Positions 23,809-33,832 of a stretch of 64,000 nucleotides of DNA are shown here, piece after piece. The DNA is from Paraburkholderia susongensis (GTDB taxonomy: Bacteria; Pseudomonadota; Gammaproteobacteria; Burkholderiales; Burkholderiaceae): positions 186,001 to 250,000 of the forward strand of contig NZ_FXAT01000003.1 in NCBI RefSeq assembly GCF_900177725.1, given 5' to 3'. Both the position numbers and the translations under genes were made by a program. Numbering within the stretch: the stretch's first letter is position 1; each line of letters opens with the position of its first letter. The notes beneath the pieces are model-generated. The model was given only the letters and a program-made list of their open reading frames with translations, searched no databases and was not told the DNA's origin.

Positions 23809-26800
23809 CTACATATTGCGCCGATACTGCCCGCCCACCTCGAACAGCGCGCGCGTGATCTGTCCGAGCGAACACACGCGCACCACGTCCATCAACACCG
23901 CGAATACGTTGTCGTCGTCGATGACTGCACACTTCAGGCGTTCGAGCGCGGCAGGCGCGGCATCGCGATGACGCGCCTGGTAGTCGCGCAGCCGCTGCAA
24001 CTGACTCTGCTTTTCCTCGTCCGTCGAGCGGGCCAGCACGACCGGCCGTGGCGCCTCATGCGGATGCGCGCTCAGGAACGTGTTCACGCCGACGATCGGA
24101 TACGAGCCATCATGCTTGCGATGCTCGTACAGCATCGACTCGTCCTGGATGCGGCCGCGCTGATAGCCGGTTTCCATCGCGCCGAGCACGCCACCGCGCT
24201 CGGTTAGCCGCTCGAATTCGGCGAGCACCGCTTCCTCGACCAGATCGGTCAGCTCGTCGATCACGAAGCTGCCTTGATTCGGGTTCTGGTTCTTCGCGAG
24301 CCCCCATTCGCGATTGATGATCAACTGGATCGCCACCGCGCGGCGCACCGAATCTTCGGTCGGCGTCGTGATCGCTTCGTCGAAGGCGTTGGTGTGCAGC
24401 GAGTTGCAGTTGTCGTAGATCGCGATCAGCGCCTGCAGCGTGGTGCGGATGTCGTTGAAGTCGATCTCCTGCGCGTGCAGGCTGCGGCCCGAGGTCTGCA
24501 CGTGATACTTCAGCTTCTGGCTGCGCTCGTTCGCGCCGTAGCGCTCGCGCATCGCCACCGCCCAGATGCGTCGCGCGACGCGGCCAAGCACCGTGTACTC
24601 CGGGTCCATCCCGTTCGAGAAGAAGAACGACAGATTCGGCGCGAAGTCGTCGATCGACATGCCGCGCGCGAGATACGCCTCGACGTACGTGAAGCCGTTC
24701 GCGAGCGTGTACGCGAGTTGCGAAATCGGGTTCGCTCCGGCCTCCGCGATGTGATAGCCGGAGATCGACACCGAATAGAAATTGCGCACGCCGTGCTCGA
24801 CGAAATACGCCTGGATGTCGCCCATCACTTTCAAGCTGAATTCGGTCGAGAAAATGCAGGTGTTCTGCCCCTGGTCCTCTTTGAGGATATCGGCCTGCAC
24901 CGTGCCGCGCACGTTTTCGAGCGCGCCGCGGCGCGTCGCGGCGAGTTCGCCGGCGGTGAGCGGACGGCCCTGTTCCGCTTCCTTGCGTGCGATCTGCTGA
25001 TCGATCGCGACGTTGAAGAACATCGCGAGGATGGTCGGCGCGGGACCGTTGATCGTCATCGATACCGACGTTTCCGGCGCGCACAGATCGAAGCCGTCGT
25101 AGAGCGTTTTCATGTCGTCGAGCGTCGCGACCGACACGCCCGAATTGCCGACCTTGCCGTAGATGTCCGGGCGCTCGTGCGGCTCCTCGCCATAGAGCGT
25201 CACGGAGTCGAACGCGGTCGACAGTCGTTTGGCCGGCATCCCTTCGGAGAGCAGCTTGAAGCGGCGGTTGGTGCGCTGCGGATCGCCTTCGCCCGCGAAC
25301 ATGCGGGTCGGGTCTTCGTTCTCGCGGCGAAACGGAAACACGCCAGCGGTGAATGGGAAATAGCCGGGCAGATTGTCGAGCATCAGCCAGCGCAGAATTT
25401 CGCCGTGATCGACGAATTTCGGCAGCGAGACTTTGCGGACTCGCGAACCGGAGAGCGTCGTCACCGCGAGCGCGGTGCGGATTTCGCGCTCGCGGATGCG
25501 CACGACGTGTTCGTCGCCGGAATAGGCGGCGACGATTTGCGGCCACGTGTCGAGCAGCTTGCGCTCGTGCTCGCCGAGCGCGGCGGTGCGTTGTTCGATA
25601 AGGGCGTTCAGCGGTGCCAGGAGCGGGCTGGCCGGAGCAGCGCCGGGGCCTGCTTGGGCGCCTGCTTTTGCTTTCGCGTCGGAATGCGCATCCGCACTCG
25701 CGTCGCCTAGCATGCGACGCGCCTCGACAAGCTGCCAACGCTCGCGCGCAATGCGCGCCTGCGCGTCGGCTCGCTCGTGGTACGCGTGAACCGTCTGCGC
25801 GATATCGGCGAGGTAGCGCACGCGCGACGGCGGCACGATCGCATGAAGGTTGCTCGAAAAGCGCAGGCCGCCGGGTGCGCCGAGCCGTCCGCCGCCCTCG
25901 CGCAAGCCATGCTGGCGTAGCGCGTCGGCGATATGCCGGTACAGCGCGGTCACACCGTCGTCGTTAAAGCGCGACGCGATCGTGCCGAACACCGGCATCG
26001 CGTCGGGTGGCGTCGCGAATTCCGCGCGATTGCGCTGCACCTGCTTCGCGACGTCGCGCAGCGCGTCCTGCGCGCCCTTGCGGTCGAACTTGTTGATCGC
26101 GACGAAGCTCGCGAAATCGAGCATGTCGATTTTCTCGAGCTGGCTCGCCGCGCCGAACTCCGGCGTCATCACGTAGAGCGCTTCGTCGACGAACGGCACG
26201 ATTGCCGCATCGCCCTGCCCGATCCCGGAGGTTTCCACGACGATCAGGTCGAAGCGCGCCGCCTTGCAGAGCATCAGCGCGTCGGGCAGCGAATCGGAGA
26301 GTTCGCTCGAAGCCTCGCGTGTCGCCATCGAGCGCATATAGACGCGCGCGCCGCCGCCCCAGTCGCCGATCGCGTTCATGCGGATGCGGTCGCCGAGCAG
26401 CGCGCCGCCGGATTTGCGGCGCGACGGGTCGATCGCGAGCACGGCGATGGTCAGCGCGTCGCCGTAGTCGAGCCGGAAGCGGCGGATCAGCTCGTCGGTC
26501 AGCGACGATTTGCCCGCGCCGCCCGTGCCGGTGATGCCAAGCACGGGCACGTGGGCCGCCTCGGCGAGCGCCGCCAGTTTTTCCCGTGCGGGCGCATCGG
26601 CGCTGCCGGATTCGAAGGCGCTGATGAGTTGCGCGAGGCGGCGGAAGATGGGGGTGATGGAGTCCACATCGGCACATGCATCGCCTCGCGGCGATTCGGA
26701 CGAAGCAGCTAATCCGAAACGCTCAAAACCCGGCAACGGCCTCGCCGCCAAATCCGTCAGCCATTCGTCCACCGGCACTCGCCGTGCCGCCTCGGCCGCG

Positions 26801-27267
26801 CGCGCGCCCTCGGCGCAGCGCGCAATCATGTCGTCGATCATGCCTTGCAGACCGAGCCGCTGGCCGTCGTGCGGCGAATAGATTTTTTCGACGCCATCGC
26901 GCTCGAGCGCGGCAATTTCCTCCGGGACGATCACCCCGCCGCCGCCGCCGAACACCTTGATGCGTTCGCCGCCACGCGCGCGCAGCAGCTCGACGAGGTA
27001 GCGGAAGTATTCGTTGTGGCCGCCCTGGTAGCTCGACACGGCGACGCCATCGGCGTCCTCGTTGAGCGCGGCGGTCGCGACTTCATCGACGGAGCGGTTG
27101 TGGCCGAGGTGGATCACCTCGACGCCGCTGGCTTGCAGGATGCGCCGCATGATGTTGATCGATGCATCGTGACCATCGAACAGCGCGGCAGCAGTGACGA
27201 AGCGAAGGCGCCGGGCCGCGGGCAGCTTGTGGCTGCCGGTGCGCTGCGGCATGGACAGATCGGTCAT
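23809..27267 (-). CDS. icmF: Fused isobutyryl-CoA mutase (IcmF)
   Basis: A 1152-residue natural fusion that interconverts isobutyryl-CoA and n-butyryl-CoA using adenosylcobalamin. The order is a B12-binding domain ([10 protein letters not shown] with the axial His, residues about 30-160), a MeaB-like G-protein chaperone (P-loop [12 protein letters not shown], later INKFDRKG, about 245-520), and the mutase barrel (about 590-1152, with [21 protein letters not shown] and NREWG). This order distinguishes IcmF from methylmalonyl-CoA mutase. A GGGGGAG Shine-Dalgarno precedes the ATG at 27267. A LysR gene lies just upstream on the same strand. Confidence 0.93.
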   Translation of the reverse strand: MTDLSMPQRTGSHKLPAARRLRFVTAAALFDGHDASINIMRRILQASGVEVIHLGHNRSVDEVATAALNEDADGVAVSSYQGGHNEYFRYLVELLRARGGERIKVFGGGGGVIVPEEIAALERDGVEKIYSPHDGQRLGLQGMIDDMIARCAEGARAAEAARRVPVDEWLTDLAARPLPGFERFGLAASSESPRGDACADVDSITPIFRRLAQLISAFESGSADAPAREKLAALAEAAHVPVLGITGTGGAGKSSLTDELIRRFRLDYGDALTIAVLAIDPSRRKSGGALLGDRIRMNAIGDWGGGARVYMRSMATREASSELSDSLPDALMLCKAARFDLIVVETSGIGQGDAAIVPFVDEALYVMTPEFGAASQLEKIDMLDFASFVAINKFDRKGAQDALRDVAKQVQRNRAEFATPPDAMPVFGTIASRFNDDGVTALYRHIADALRQHGLREGGGRLGAPGGLRFSSNLHAIVPPSRVRYLADIAQTVHAYHERADAQARIARERWQLVEARRMLGDASADAHSDAKAKAGAQAGPGAAPASPLLAPLNALIEQRTAALGEHERKLLDTWPQIVAAYSGDEHVVRIREREIRTALAVTTLSGSRVRKVSLPKFVDHGEILRWLMLDNLPGYFPFTAGVFPFRRENEDPTRMFAGEGDPQRTNRRFKLLSEGMPAKRLSTAFDSVTLYGEEPHERPDIYGKVGNSGVSVATLDDMKTLYDGFDLCAPETSVSMTINGPAPTILAMFFNVAIDQQIARKEAEQGRPLTAGELAATRRGALENVRGTVQADILKEDQGQNTCIFSTEFSLKVMGDIQAYFVEHGVRNFYSVSISGYHIAEAGANPISQLAYTLANGFTYVEAYLARGMSIDDFAPNLSFFFSNGMDPEYTVLGRVARRIWAVAMRERYGANERSQKLKYHVQTSGRSLHAQEIDFNDIRTTLQALIAIYDNCNSLHTNAFDEAITTPTEDSVRRAVAIQLIINREWGLAKNQNPNQGSFVIDELTDLVEEAVLAEFERLTERGGVLGAMETGYQRGRIQDESMLYEHRKHDGSYPIVGVNTFLSAHPHEAPRPVVLARSTDEEKQSQLQRLRDYQARHRDAAPAALERLKCAVIDDDNVFAVLMDVVRVCSLGQITRALFEVGGQYRRNM

Positions 27268-27430
27268 GTCTCCCCCAGATCGTTTTCGCGTAGGGTGCTG
27301 GCACCAGTATAGCGAAATGGGGGGTGACGGCAGGGACGGCCAGGGGCGCTGGTTTGGGGCTTTTGCGCCTGTTTCCGCGCGCCTGTATGGTGTGCTCGCC
27401 CTGGTGTGCTCGCCCATGCTGCGCGTTCCC

Positions 27431-28363
27431 CTACCGCACCGCCAACGCCTTGATCTCTTCAAGCGACGGCCACAGCGACTCGTTTCCAAACCGCGCAACG
27501 AGAAAATCGACGAACGAGCGCACCTTCGCCGACAGATGCCGACGGCTCGTGTAGACGACGTGGATCGGCAACTCGCGCGGCGGCACTTCGTCGACGAGCA
27601 GCGGCACGAGACGCCCCTCGGCGAGATCGTTGCCGATCACCTCGGTGCCCAGCACCGCGATACCCGCGCCGTGCAGCACGATCACGCGCTGCGCCTCGAG
27701 CTGGTTGACGATCAGATTGCCCGACAGGCGCACGCGCGACGACGCATCGTCAGTCGCGACCTCGAGCGCCGACACGCCCGAGTAGCGCAGATAGTTGTGG
27801 CGCGCCAGATCGGCGACGCTCTTCGGCGCACCGTGCCGCCGCAAATAGGCCGGCGATGCGCACAGCACGAGATGCGCAGTCGCGATCTGCCGCGCGATCA
27901 GCGACGACGACTTCAGCCCGCCTGGCGACGCGCGGATCGCGACGTCGAAGCCCTCGTCGATCAGCTCGACGACGCGATCCGACAGAGTCATGTCGACGGT
28001 GACCTGCGGATACTGCGCAGCGTAGTCGGCTATCGCCGCCATCACGTGACTCAAGCCGAACGCCGACAGCGACGACACCCGCAGCCGTCCTTGCGGCACG
28101 ACGCTCGCCGCGCCGACCGCCTGGCCGGCTTCGTCGAGTTCGGTGAGCGCCTGGCTCAGGCGCTCGTAGTATTCGCGGCCCGCCTCGGTCGGCGCGACAC
28201 GGCGCGTGGTGCGGTTGAGCAGCCGCGCGCCGAGCTGCTGCTCGAGATGCATCACATGCTTGCTCGCCATCGCCGCCGACATCTCCATGCGCTCCGCCGC
28301 ACCGACGAAACTGCCGGCTTCGACCACGTGGCGAAACACTTTCATGCTGACGAGGGTATCCAT
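27431..28363 (-). CDS. LysR-family regulator
   Basis: A 310-residue LysR-type regulator. The N-terminal helix-turn-helix covers about residues 5-60 ([56 protein letters not shown], broken here only by reading). A substrate-binding domain follows, with the usual [12 protein letters not shown] entry strand. It lies upstream of icmF on the same strand and downstream of the porin terminator. The target genes are unknown. Confidence 0.88.
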   Translation of the reverse strand: MDTLVSMKVFRHVVEAGSFVGAAERMEMSAAMASKHVMHLEQQLGARLLNRTTRRVAPTEAGREYYERLSQALTELDEAGQAVGAASVVPQGRLRVSSLSAFGLSHVMAAIADYAAQYPQVTVDMTLSDRVVELIDEGFDVAIRASPGGLKSSSLIARQIATAHLVLCASPAYLRRHGAPKSVADLARHNYLRYSGVSALEVATDDASSRVRLSGNLIVNQLEAQRVIVLHGAGIAVLGTEVIGNDLAEGRLVPLLVDEVPPRELPIHVVYTSRRHLSAKVRSFVDFLVARFGNESLWPSLEEIKALAVR

Positions 28364-28457
28364 CTCAATCGCTCGCTTGAGGAATCAATCGATGGCATTT
28401 TGCCCGGTTTATCAAAGGCGGAAAAACAAACTGTCGCGATGACGCAAGCAGAAACGA

Positions 28458-28498
28458 CGAAGCCCGCCTTCCGGAGAATCCCGAGAAGGCGGGCTTCG
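28458..28498 (-). terminator. Terminator of the first porin gene
   Basis: A perfect 13-bp inverted repeat, CGAAGCCCGCCTT (28458-28470) with AAGGCGGGCTTCG (28486-28498), lies 64 bases past the porin stop. The minus strand continues TCGTTTCTGC, so the U-tract is poor. Confidence 0.65.
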
Positions 28499-28561
28499 TG
28501 ATGCGGCTGGAACGGACGGGAGCGAAAGCGGGAGCAAAGCGCGGCCCGTACGCCGCAGGCG

Positions 28562-29647
28562 TCAGAACTTCATACGCAGCCCCCCGCCATACGTATTGCC
28601 GCTCGACTGCCCGGTGATCTTGTCATACATATACGCCGCATACACGTCCGTGCGCTTGGAAAGCGGATAGTCGTAGCCGAGCGCCGCCGTCTGGCGCGTC
28701 TGGTTCGAGCCGCCGCCGTTGCGCGACCACGCGAACGACGCCATCACCGAGCCCGGGCCGAACGGCACCGTGACGCCACCCTGTCCCGTGTTGACGTGCC
28801 AGCTCGTGACCTGCTGGTTGTTGTACGTGTACATGTACTGGCCGTAGAGCTTCACGAACTTCAGGTCGTACGACACGCCTGCCTGCGCGACGCTCTGGCT
28901 GCGCAAACCGGGCACGCCCGAGGTCTCGAAGCTGCCGAGGTCGCCGGGCACGTTGTTGAAGTTCACGTACTGGTACACCGCGGTCGCCGCGAACGGGCCG
29001 TGGAAGTACAGCACCTGGCCGCTCCACTTCTTCGCGCCGTTCTGCGTCGTGTTGCCGAGTGCGTACATCGCCGACATCGACAGGCCGTTGAAGTTAGGCG
29101 ACGCGTACTGCACCGCGTTGCTCCAGCCCGAGTCGCCGGTCACGCCCTGATCGGTCGTGTAGGTCGGGAACGTGCCGAGGCCGAGGTAAGTCTGCTTGAT
29201 CATCGGCGAGAACACATACGAATCGACGAACGGGTTGAACAGGATCGTCGAGACGAACAGCTCCGTCGTCAGACGGCCGGCCGTCAACGTGCCGTACGGC
29301 GATTCGACGCCGACGTACGCGTTGCGCGAGAACATCGTGTCGCCGGTGAAGCGGCCGTACTGGCCGTTCTGCGCGAGAAAGAAGCCCTCGAGCGCGAAGA
29401 TCGCCTTGTAGCCGCCGCCCAGATCCTCGGCCCCCTTCAAGCCCCAGAACGACGTCGACATGCCGCCGCCCGACACCACCGCCGACGCCTGGCCGCCCGG
29501 GAATTTCTGCGAGCCGACCCATTCGTCGACCTGGCCATAGAGCTGCACGCTCGATTGCGCGAAAGCGGACGACGCGCTCGCTAGCAGGACAGCGCACACG
29601 CTGGCCTTGAGAGGGGTCTTCAGCGCGCTGCTGAGGCTTGTTTTCAT
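28562..29647 (-). CDS. Gram-negative porin (OmpC/Burkholderia type)
   Basis: A 361-residue outer-membrane porin. A signal peptide runs to ASSAFA, and the mature part begins QSSVQLYGQVDEWVG. Sixteen-strand barrel features follow, with the constriction loop area near GDTMFSRNAYVGVESPYGTLTAGRL and the closing GGGLRMKF ending in Phe, as outer-membrane proteins do. The ATG at 29647 was chosen as the only start giving a proper signal peptide. It would pass small hydrophilic solutes. Confidence 0.9.
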   Translation of the reverse strand: MKTSLSSALKTPLKASVCAVLLASASSAFAQSSVQLYGQVDEWVGSQKFPGGQASAVVSGGGMSTSFWGLKGAEDLGGGYKAIFALEGFFLAQNGQYGRFTGDTMFSRNAYVGVESPYGTLTAGRLTTELFVSTILFNPFVDSYVFSPMIKQTYLGLGTFPTYTTDQGVTGDSGWSNAVQYASPNFNGLSMSAMYALGNTTQNGAKKWSGQVLYFHGPFAATAVYQYVNFNNVPGDLGSFETSGVPGLRSQSVAQAGVSYDLKFVKLYGQYMYTYNNQQVTSWHVNTGQGGVTVPFGPGSVMASFAWSRNGGGSNQTRQTAALGYDYPLSKRTDVYAAYMYDKITGQSSGNTYGGGLRMKF

Positions 29648-30270
29648 GGATTCTCCAATCTTTGTCAAAAGGGTGTGGCTGTGCGAAAGGGGGCGCTCGC
29701 GCAAGCCATTAGTTGTTATCCGTTCGGCCGCCGAGCCAATCTGGGCTGGATCATCTTTGCGGACCATTTTTATAAACAAAAACATTGCTGCTTATTGCCG
29801 GTATATCGGTCTGATTAGTTTGGTCGGTTATCTGCCTGATACGACGGCCTGCCAGCGCTTTCTCCGGACTGCCGCCGGCTGCGTGAACGCGTTGCGTCAT
29901 GCCGCGAATGGCGCACCGAGGCACGAATCAACGCCCCGGATGGCACGCCTATGACGCGACGCAGCACGATGCCGGGATTTGACGCTGACGAATACTTTGC
30001 TGCCGAGCGTTTTTCAAAAAAGTGTGGCGTCGAAACGTCAGATTGGGATGAGGCTGGGGACTGAGGCGGGAGAAACCGGGCGGTGAGGCAGCAGGAGGCG
30101 AGCCGAATGGCCGGTGAAGCGGGGGATGGGGACGAGGACGGGAGCGGCCGTGCGCCGGGATGGCGGAAAGCGACCGGGAGAAGCGTGGTTCAGCGAGGGA
30201 GCAGCAAGAGCAGGCGACTGCGGCAAACGCATCCCGCGACGTGCGGGATCGTGAGCTGAACAGCCTCTAT
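29648..30270. other. Intergenic region upstream of the porin
   Basis: Some 620 bases with no credible gene. The part near 29760-29830 is AT-richer (ATAAACAAAAACATTG) and probably holds the porin promoter. The part from 30040 to 30240 is purine-rich on the plus strand, and its short open frames look random. Confidence 0.5.
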
Positions 30271-30909
30271 CTAGTTACGGTATGGCGAGCCTTCCGACTG
30301 ACGCGGATCGTCGGCCGGGCGCGGCATCGCGCGGGCGCCGCCGCGCTCTTCGTTATAGCGGGTGACGTCGGCGCGGATCGAGCCGCTGCGCATCGGCGTG
30401 TTGGGCGGCGGACGCGGCACCGGGCGCGACTCCGCACTGACCGGCGTGATGGCGCCGGCGTACTGCATCCGCCCACGCCCGTCGCCGTAGGCGGACGGTC
30501 CCGCGATACGGCGCGTGCCCGATTGATAGCCGCCGAAGCTGTTGCCGTAATTGGCGCCCGCGAAGTTCGCGCTTCGCTGCGTGCGCGGATCGCGCGCGGC
30601 CATGGAATTGCGGGCGGGGCTTGTCCTCGGCATACCGGCGGCGCCGGCGTAACGGCCGCTACCGCGCATCTCCATGCGCATTGCACGGTCCGCGCCGCCA
30701 TGCGAAAAAGCGCCGCCGCCATGCGGCATGTTCGGCGCTTTTGCATAGGCGAGCGAACACAGCACGGCGATGACCGCGCCCCACGCCCAATGCCTCGTTC
30801 TCGACAACCCGTCCACCTTTGTGACTCTCACGCCCGAAGACTTGCCTGAAATCCACCGTTCGAGCTGCGATGGACCTGTTGCGGGACTGACGGAAAACGC
30901 CGCGCTCAT
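30271..30909 (-). CDS. Hypothetical exported Gly/Arg-rich protein
   Basis: Up to 212 residues with no recognised domain. A hydrophobic segment (HWAWGAVIAVLCSLAYAKA, about residues 40-58) looks like a signal peptide. If so, the real start is probably the GTG at residue 33 (VDGLSRTRH), not the far upstream ATG. The mature part is low complexity, rich in Gly, Arg, Pro and Met (MPHGGGAFSHGG, RMEMRGSGRYAG), and ends DVTRYNEERGG with a Pro-rich tail. It is likely real because of the signal-like segment. The function is unknown. Confidence 0.5.
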   Translation of the reverse strand: MSAAFSVSPATGPSQLERWISGKSSGVRVTKVDGLSRTRHWAWGAVIAVLCSLAYAKAPNMPHGGGAFSHGGADRAMRMEMRGSGRYAGAAGMPRTSPARNSMAARDPRTQRSANFAGANYGNSFGGYQSGTRRIAGPSAYGDGRGRMQYAGAITPVSAESRPVPRPPPNTPMRSGSIRADVTRYNEERGGARAMPRPADDPRQSEGSPYRN

Positions 30910-31413
30910 CTCGCGGCACGGGAAATATCCCTACGGCCTTTGAACGGTAATTTATGGGTGGCGGCAGAGGGTGTCGAGCCAAAAAGTGTTAGGTCTCCTC
31001 CGTGGATGTAACACCTTGTTACTGCGACGTTTTTGTGCGACACAGTCCTTGCGCGACGGCTGCGGAACGGCTTGCCAGAAAGCGTTTGCGCCCTGCCCGC
31101 GCGGACCCGCGAAGCCGCCTGCATCAACCGGTTGTGCGCCCGCAATCGTTAAATCGGCTGGATGAGACGAAGCGCGTCGCCAATACTGAGACTTGGGCTG
31201 AAACCCGAGCTGAAATCCGGGCAGCCAGCATGACGCGTAAGGCGAGCCGCTCCGGCTGAACTAGTTGATGCGCAACATTCATTAATCAATTCGGCAAATG
31301 AATTTGCCTTTTCAATCGATTCCCAAGGACAATAGCGGTTTCCCATTGGCTGGAGACAGCGCCCGCACGCGTGCGTCCCGTGCCGCTCCGCGTCATTGAA
31401 TCGAGATTCCGAC
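30910..31413. other. Intergenic region with a 16-bp palindromic site
   Basis: About 500 bases without a gene. At 31294-31309, GGCAAAT and ATTTGCC flank a GA spacer, forming a near-perfect palindrome about 105 bases before the transporter start. It is a possible operator. Confidence 0.45.
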
Positions 31414-32439
31414 ATGGCTCGCCCGAAACTACTACCCGACAACTTCACCCTGTGCCTCGTGGGCACCGTGATCCTTGCCAGCCTCCTGCCCGTTCACGGG
31501 CAAGCCGCCGTGGGGTTCAACTGGGTAACGAACATCGCGGTCGGCCTGCTGTTCTTCCTGCACGGCGCCAAGCTCTCACGCGAAGCAATCATTGCGGGCG
31601 CGACGCACTGGCGCCTTCATGCGGTGGTACTGCTGAGCACGTTCGCGCTCTTTCCGCTGCTCGGCCTCGCGCTTAAGCCGATCCTTTCGCCGCTTGTCAC
31701 CCCGACGCTCTATGCGGGGGTCCTCTTCCTCTGCACGCTGCCGTCGACGGTCCAGTCGTCGATTGCGTTCACGTCCATTGCCAAGGGCAACGTACCGGCC
31801 GCGGTATGCAGCGCGTCCGCCTCGAGCCTGCTCGGCATCTTCATCACCCCAGCCCTCGTCAGCGTCGTCGTGACCAATCAGGCGGCGAGCGGCGGCGGCT
31901 CGCCCTGGCATACGATCGGCAACATCGTGCTGCAGCTGCTCGTGCCGTTCATTGCCGGCCAACTGCTGCGCCCGCTGATCGGCAAGTGGATCGAGCGCAA
32001 TCGCAGCGTGCTGAAGTTCGTCGACCAGGGCTCGATCCTGCTGGTCGTATACGGCGCGTTCAGCGAGGCCGTGAACGAAGGCTTGTGGCACCAGATTCCG
32101 CTGTCCGCGCTCGGCGGCCTCGTGGTGGTGAGCGCTGTTCTGCTCGCGCTCGCGCTGGCTGTGACGATCTTCGTGAGCAAGCGGCTCGGCTTCAATCGCG
32201 CGGACCAGATCACGATCATCTTCTGCGGCTCGAAAAAGAGTCTCGCCGCCGGTGTGCCGATGGCCAAGGTCATTTTCGCCGCGCATGCGGTTGGCGCCGT
32301 CGTGCTGCCGCTGATGCTGTTCCATCAGATCCAGTTGATGGTGTGCGCCGCGCTCGCGCAACGCTGGGGTGCTCGCGACATCAGCAGCGAGACCCCGGCC
32401 GCTTCGCAGCGGCCCGCCGCGGCCGTCGCGCGCCGTTGA
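31414..32439 (+). CDS. Bile acid:sodium symporter-like transporter (YfeH type)
   Basis: A 341-residue membrane protein of the SBF-like family (PF13593 type) with about ten TM segments. Typical parts are FNWVTNIAVGLLFFLHGAKLS, FLCTLPSTVQSSIAFTSIAKGNVPAAVCSA with the helix-break motif, and FCGSKKSLAAGVPMAKVIF. These transporters move organic anions with sodium, but the substrate is unknown. The ATG at 31414 was chosen. A TTG at 31396 would add six residues. A terminator follows at 32495-32520. Confidence 0.85.
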   Translation: MARPKLLPDNFTLCLVGTVILASLLPVHGQAAVGFNWVTNIAVGLLFFLHGAKLSREAIIAGATHWRLHAVVLLSTFALFPLLGLALKPILSPLVTPTLYAGVLFLCTLPSTVQSSIAFTSIAKGNVPAAVCSASASSLLGIFITPALVSVVVTNQAASGGGSPWHTIGNIVLQLLVPFIAGQLLRPLIGKWIERNRSVLKFVDQGSILLVVYGAFSEAVNEGLWHQIPLSALGGLVVVSAVLLALALAVTIFVSKRLGFNRADQITIIFCGSKKSLAAGVPMAKVIFAAHAVGAVVLPLMLFHQIQLMVCAALAQRWGARDISSETPAASQRPAAAVARR

Positions 32440-32494
32440 GAACACGCGCAATGCAAACAGGACATTCATAAGCGCCCTCCCTGAGCGTCATTTG

Positions 32495-32520
32495 AAAAAG
32501 CCGCCTTGTGCGGCTTTTTT
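32495..32520 (+). terminator. Intrinsic terminator after the symporter gene
   Basis: GCCGC (32500-32504), loop CTTGT and GCGGC (32510-32514) are preceded by five A and followed by six T. Confidence 0.85.
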
Positions 32521-32682
32521 CGTTATTTCACGCTCAAACGCGGACGCTGTCGCCTCAGCCTGATGGCATAAGAGAACTCCTGGAGATTCGAGCCCGCCGG
32601 CCGCCGTCCGGCGCAATCCGGCGCAAAAAGGAAGCAGGATTCTGGCGTGCTGCAAGGGTGCTTTTCGGTTCATCCGCCCATT

Positions 32683-32789
32683 GTTTAGCGAATTTTACTA
32701 AACAAATATACCGAGACCACAACCATAAAATACGGGTATCTACCGGGATAACGCTAAGGTTTTTCGGGCTGTTTTACTCACGTTTTACT
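32683..32789 (+). promoter_or_regulatory. Candidate LacI-type operators
   Basis: GTTTAG (32683-32688) and CTAAAC (32698-32703) form an inverted pair with a nine-base spacer. Two direct GTTTTACT copies follow at 32771-32778 and 32782-32789. All lie in the 406-base gap ahead of the LacI-type gene and share a TTTTACTA core, which suggests autoregulation. Confidence 0.45.
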
Positions 32790-32845
32790 ATACAATCGCC
32801 CGAACCCAAACACGCGAGGCCGCGTTTGCGCGGCCGTCTCATCCG

Positions 32846-33832
32846 ATGACCACAACCATCCGCGACGTCGCCCGCGCGGCCAGCGTTTCGATCGGCACCG
32901 TCTCGCGCGCGCTGAAGAATCAGCCCGGTCTCTCGGAGGCCACGCGCGAGCGCGTCGTCGAGGCCGCACGGCAGCTCGGCTACGATTCCGCGCAACTGCG
33001 CCCGCGCATCCGCCGCCTGACCTTCCTGCTGCATCGACAGCACAACAATTTCGCCGCGAGCCCGTTTTTCTCGCACGTGCTGCATGGCGTCGAATACGCG
33101 TGCCGCGAGCGCGGCATCGTGCCGTCCGTGCTGACCGCCGGCCCGACCGAAGACGTGATTCATCAGATGCGCCTGCACGCGCCCGACGCCGTCGCGATCG
33201 CCGGCTTCGTCGAGCCCGAAACGCTCGCCACGCTCGTCTCGATGCGGCGTCCGCTCGTGCTGATCGATCTGTGGTCGCCCGGCCTGCGCTCGGTGAATCT
33301 CGACAACGCCGCCGGCGCCGCGCTCGCGATGCGTCATCTGTTCGAACAGCAACGCAGGCGTGTCGCGTTCATCGGCGGCTCGCTCGCGCATTTCAGCATC
33401 GCCGAGCGCGCGCTCGGCTACCGGCGCGCGTTCTTCGAAGCGGGGCTGCTGTTCGACCCGTCGCTCGAAGTGAACATCGACGCCGGCCTCGATCCGGACA
33501 CCGGCGCCGCACGCGCCATCGAGCGCCTGCTCGACGCGCCGGGCCCGCGCCCCGACGCCGTGTTCGCCTACAACGACGCCGCCGCGCTCGCCGCGCTGCG
33601 CGTATGTCTCGCGCGCGGCTTGCGCGTGCCCGAGGACATCGCGATCATCGGTTTCGACGACATTCCCGCCGCCGCCCACGCCACACCGCCGCTCTCGACC
33701 ATCGCGGTCGACAAGGAAGCGCTCGGACGGCGCGGCGTCGAGTTGCTGCTCGAAGACTCACCCGCCGAACTCGAAGTCCGCTTGCCCGTTCAACTCGTTG
33801 CCCGTGCCAGTACTTTGGTGAAAACGCCATGA
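32846..33832 (+). CDS. LacI-family repressor of the sugar operon
   Basis: A 328-residue LacI/GalR regulator. The N-terminal HTH reads TTIRDVARAASVSIGTVSRALKN, and a hinge with a periplasmic-binding-protein-like sensor domain follows (FAYNDAAALAALR, IIGFDDIPAAAHATPPLSTIAVDKEALGRRGVELLL). It is the first gene of a three-gene operon and overlaps the epimerase gene by four bases. It probably senses the sugar handled by the next two genes and binds the TTTTACT-type sites upstream. Confidence 0.9.
   Translation: MTTTIRDVARAASVSIGTVSRALKNQPGLSEATRERVVEAARQLGYDSAQLRPRIRRLTFLLHRQHNNFAASPFFSHVLHGVEYACRERGIVPSVLTAGPTEDVIHQMRLHAPDAVAIAGFVEPETLATLVSMRRPLVLIDLWSPGLRSVNLDNAAGAALAMRHLFEQQRRRVAFIGGSLAHFSIAERALGYRRAFFEAGLLFDPSLEVNIDAGLDPDTGAARAIERLLDAPGPRPDAVFAYNDAAALAALRVCLARGLRVPEDIAIIGFDDIPAAAHATPPLSTIAVDKEALGRRGVELLLEDSPAELEVRLPVQLVARASTLVKTP

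Noticed and set aside
24274..25710. A plus-strand open frame of 478 codons inside icmF
   Set aside because: Arg/Val-rich shadow of icmF with no Shine-Dalgarno or recognisable motif.
30038..30232. Short minus-strand Pro/Ser-rich open frame
   Set aside because: Low complexity in a purine-rich gap, with no ribosome-binding site.
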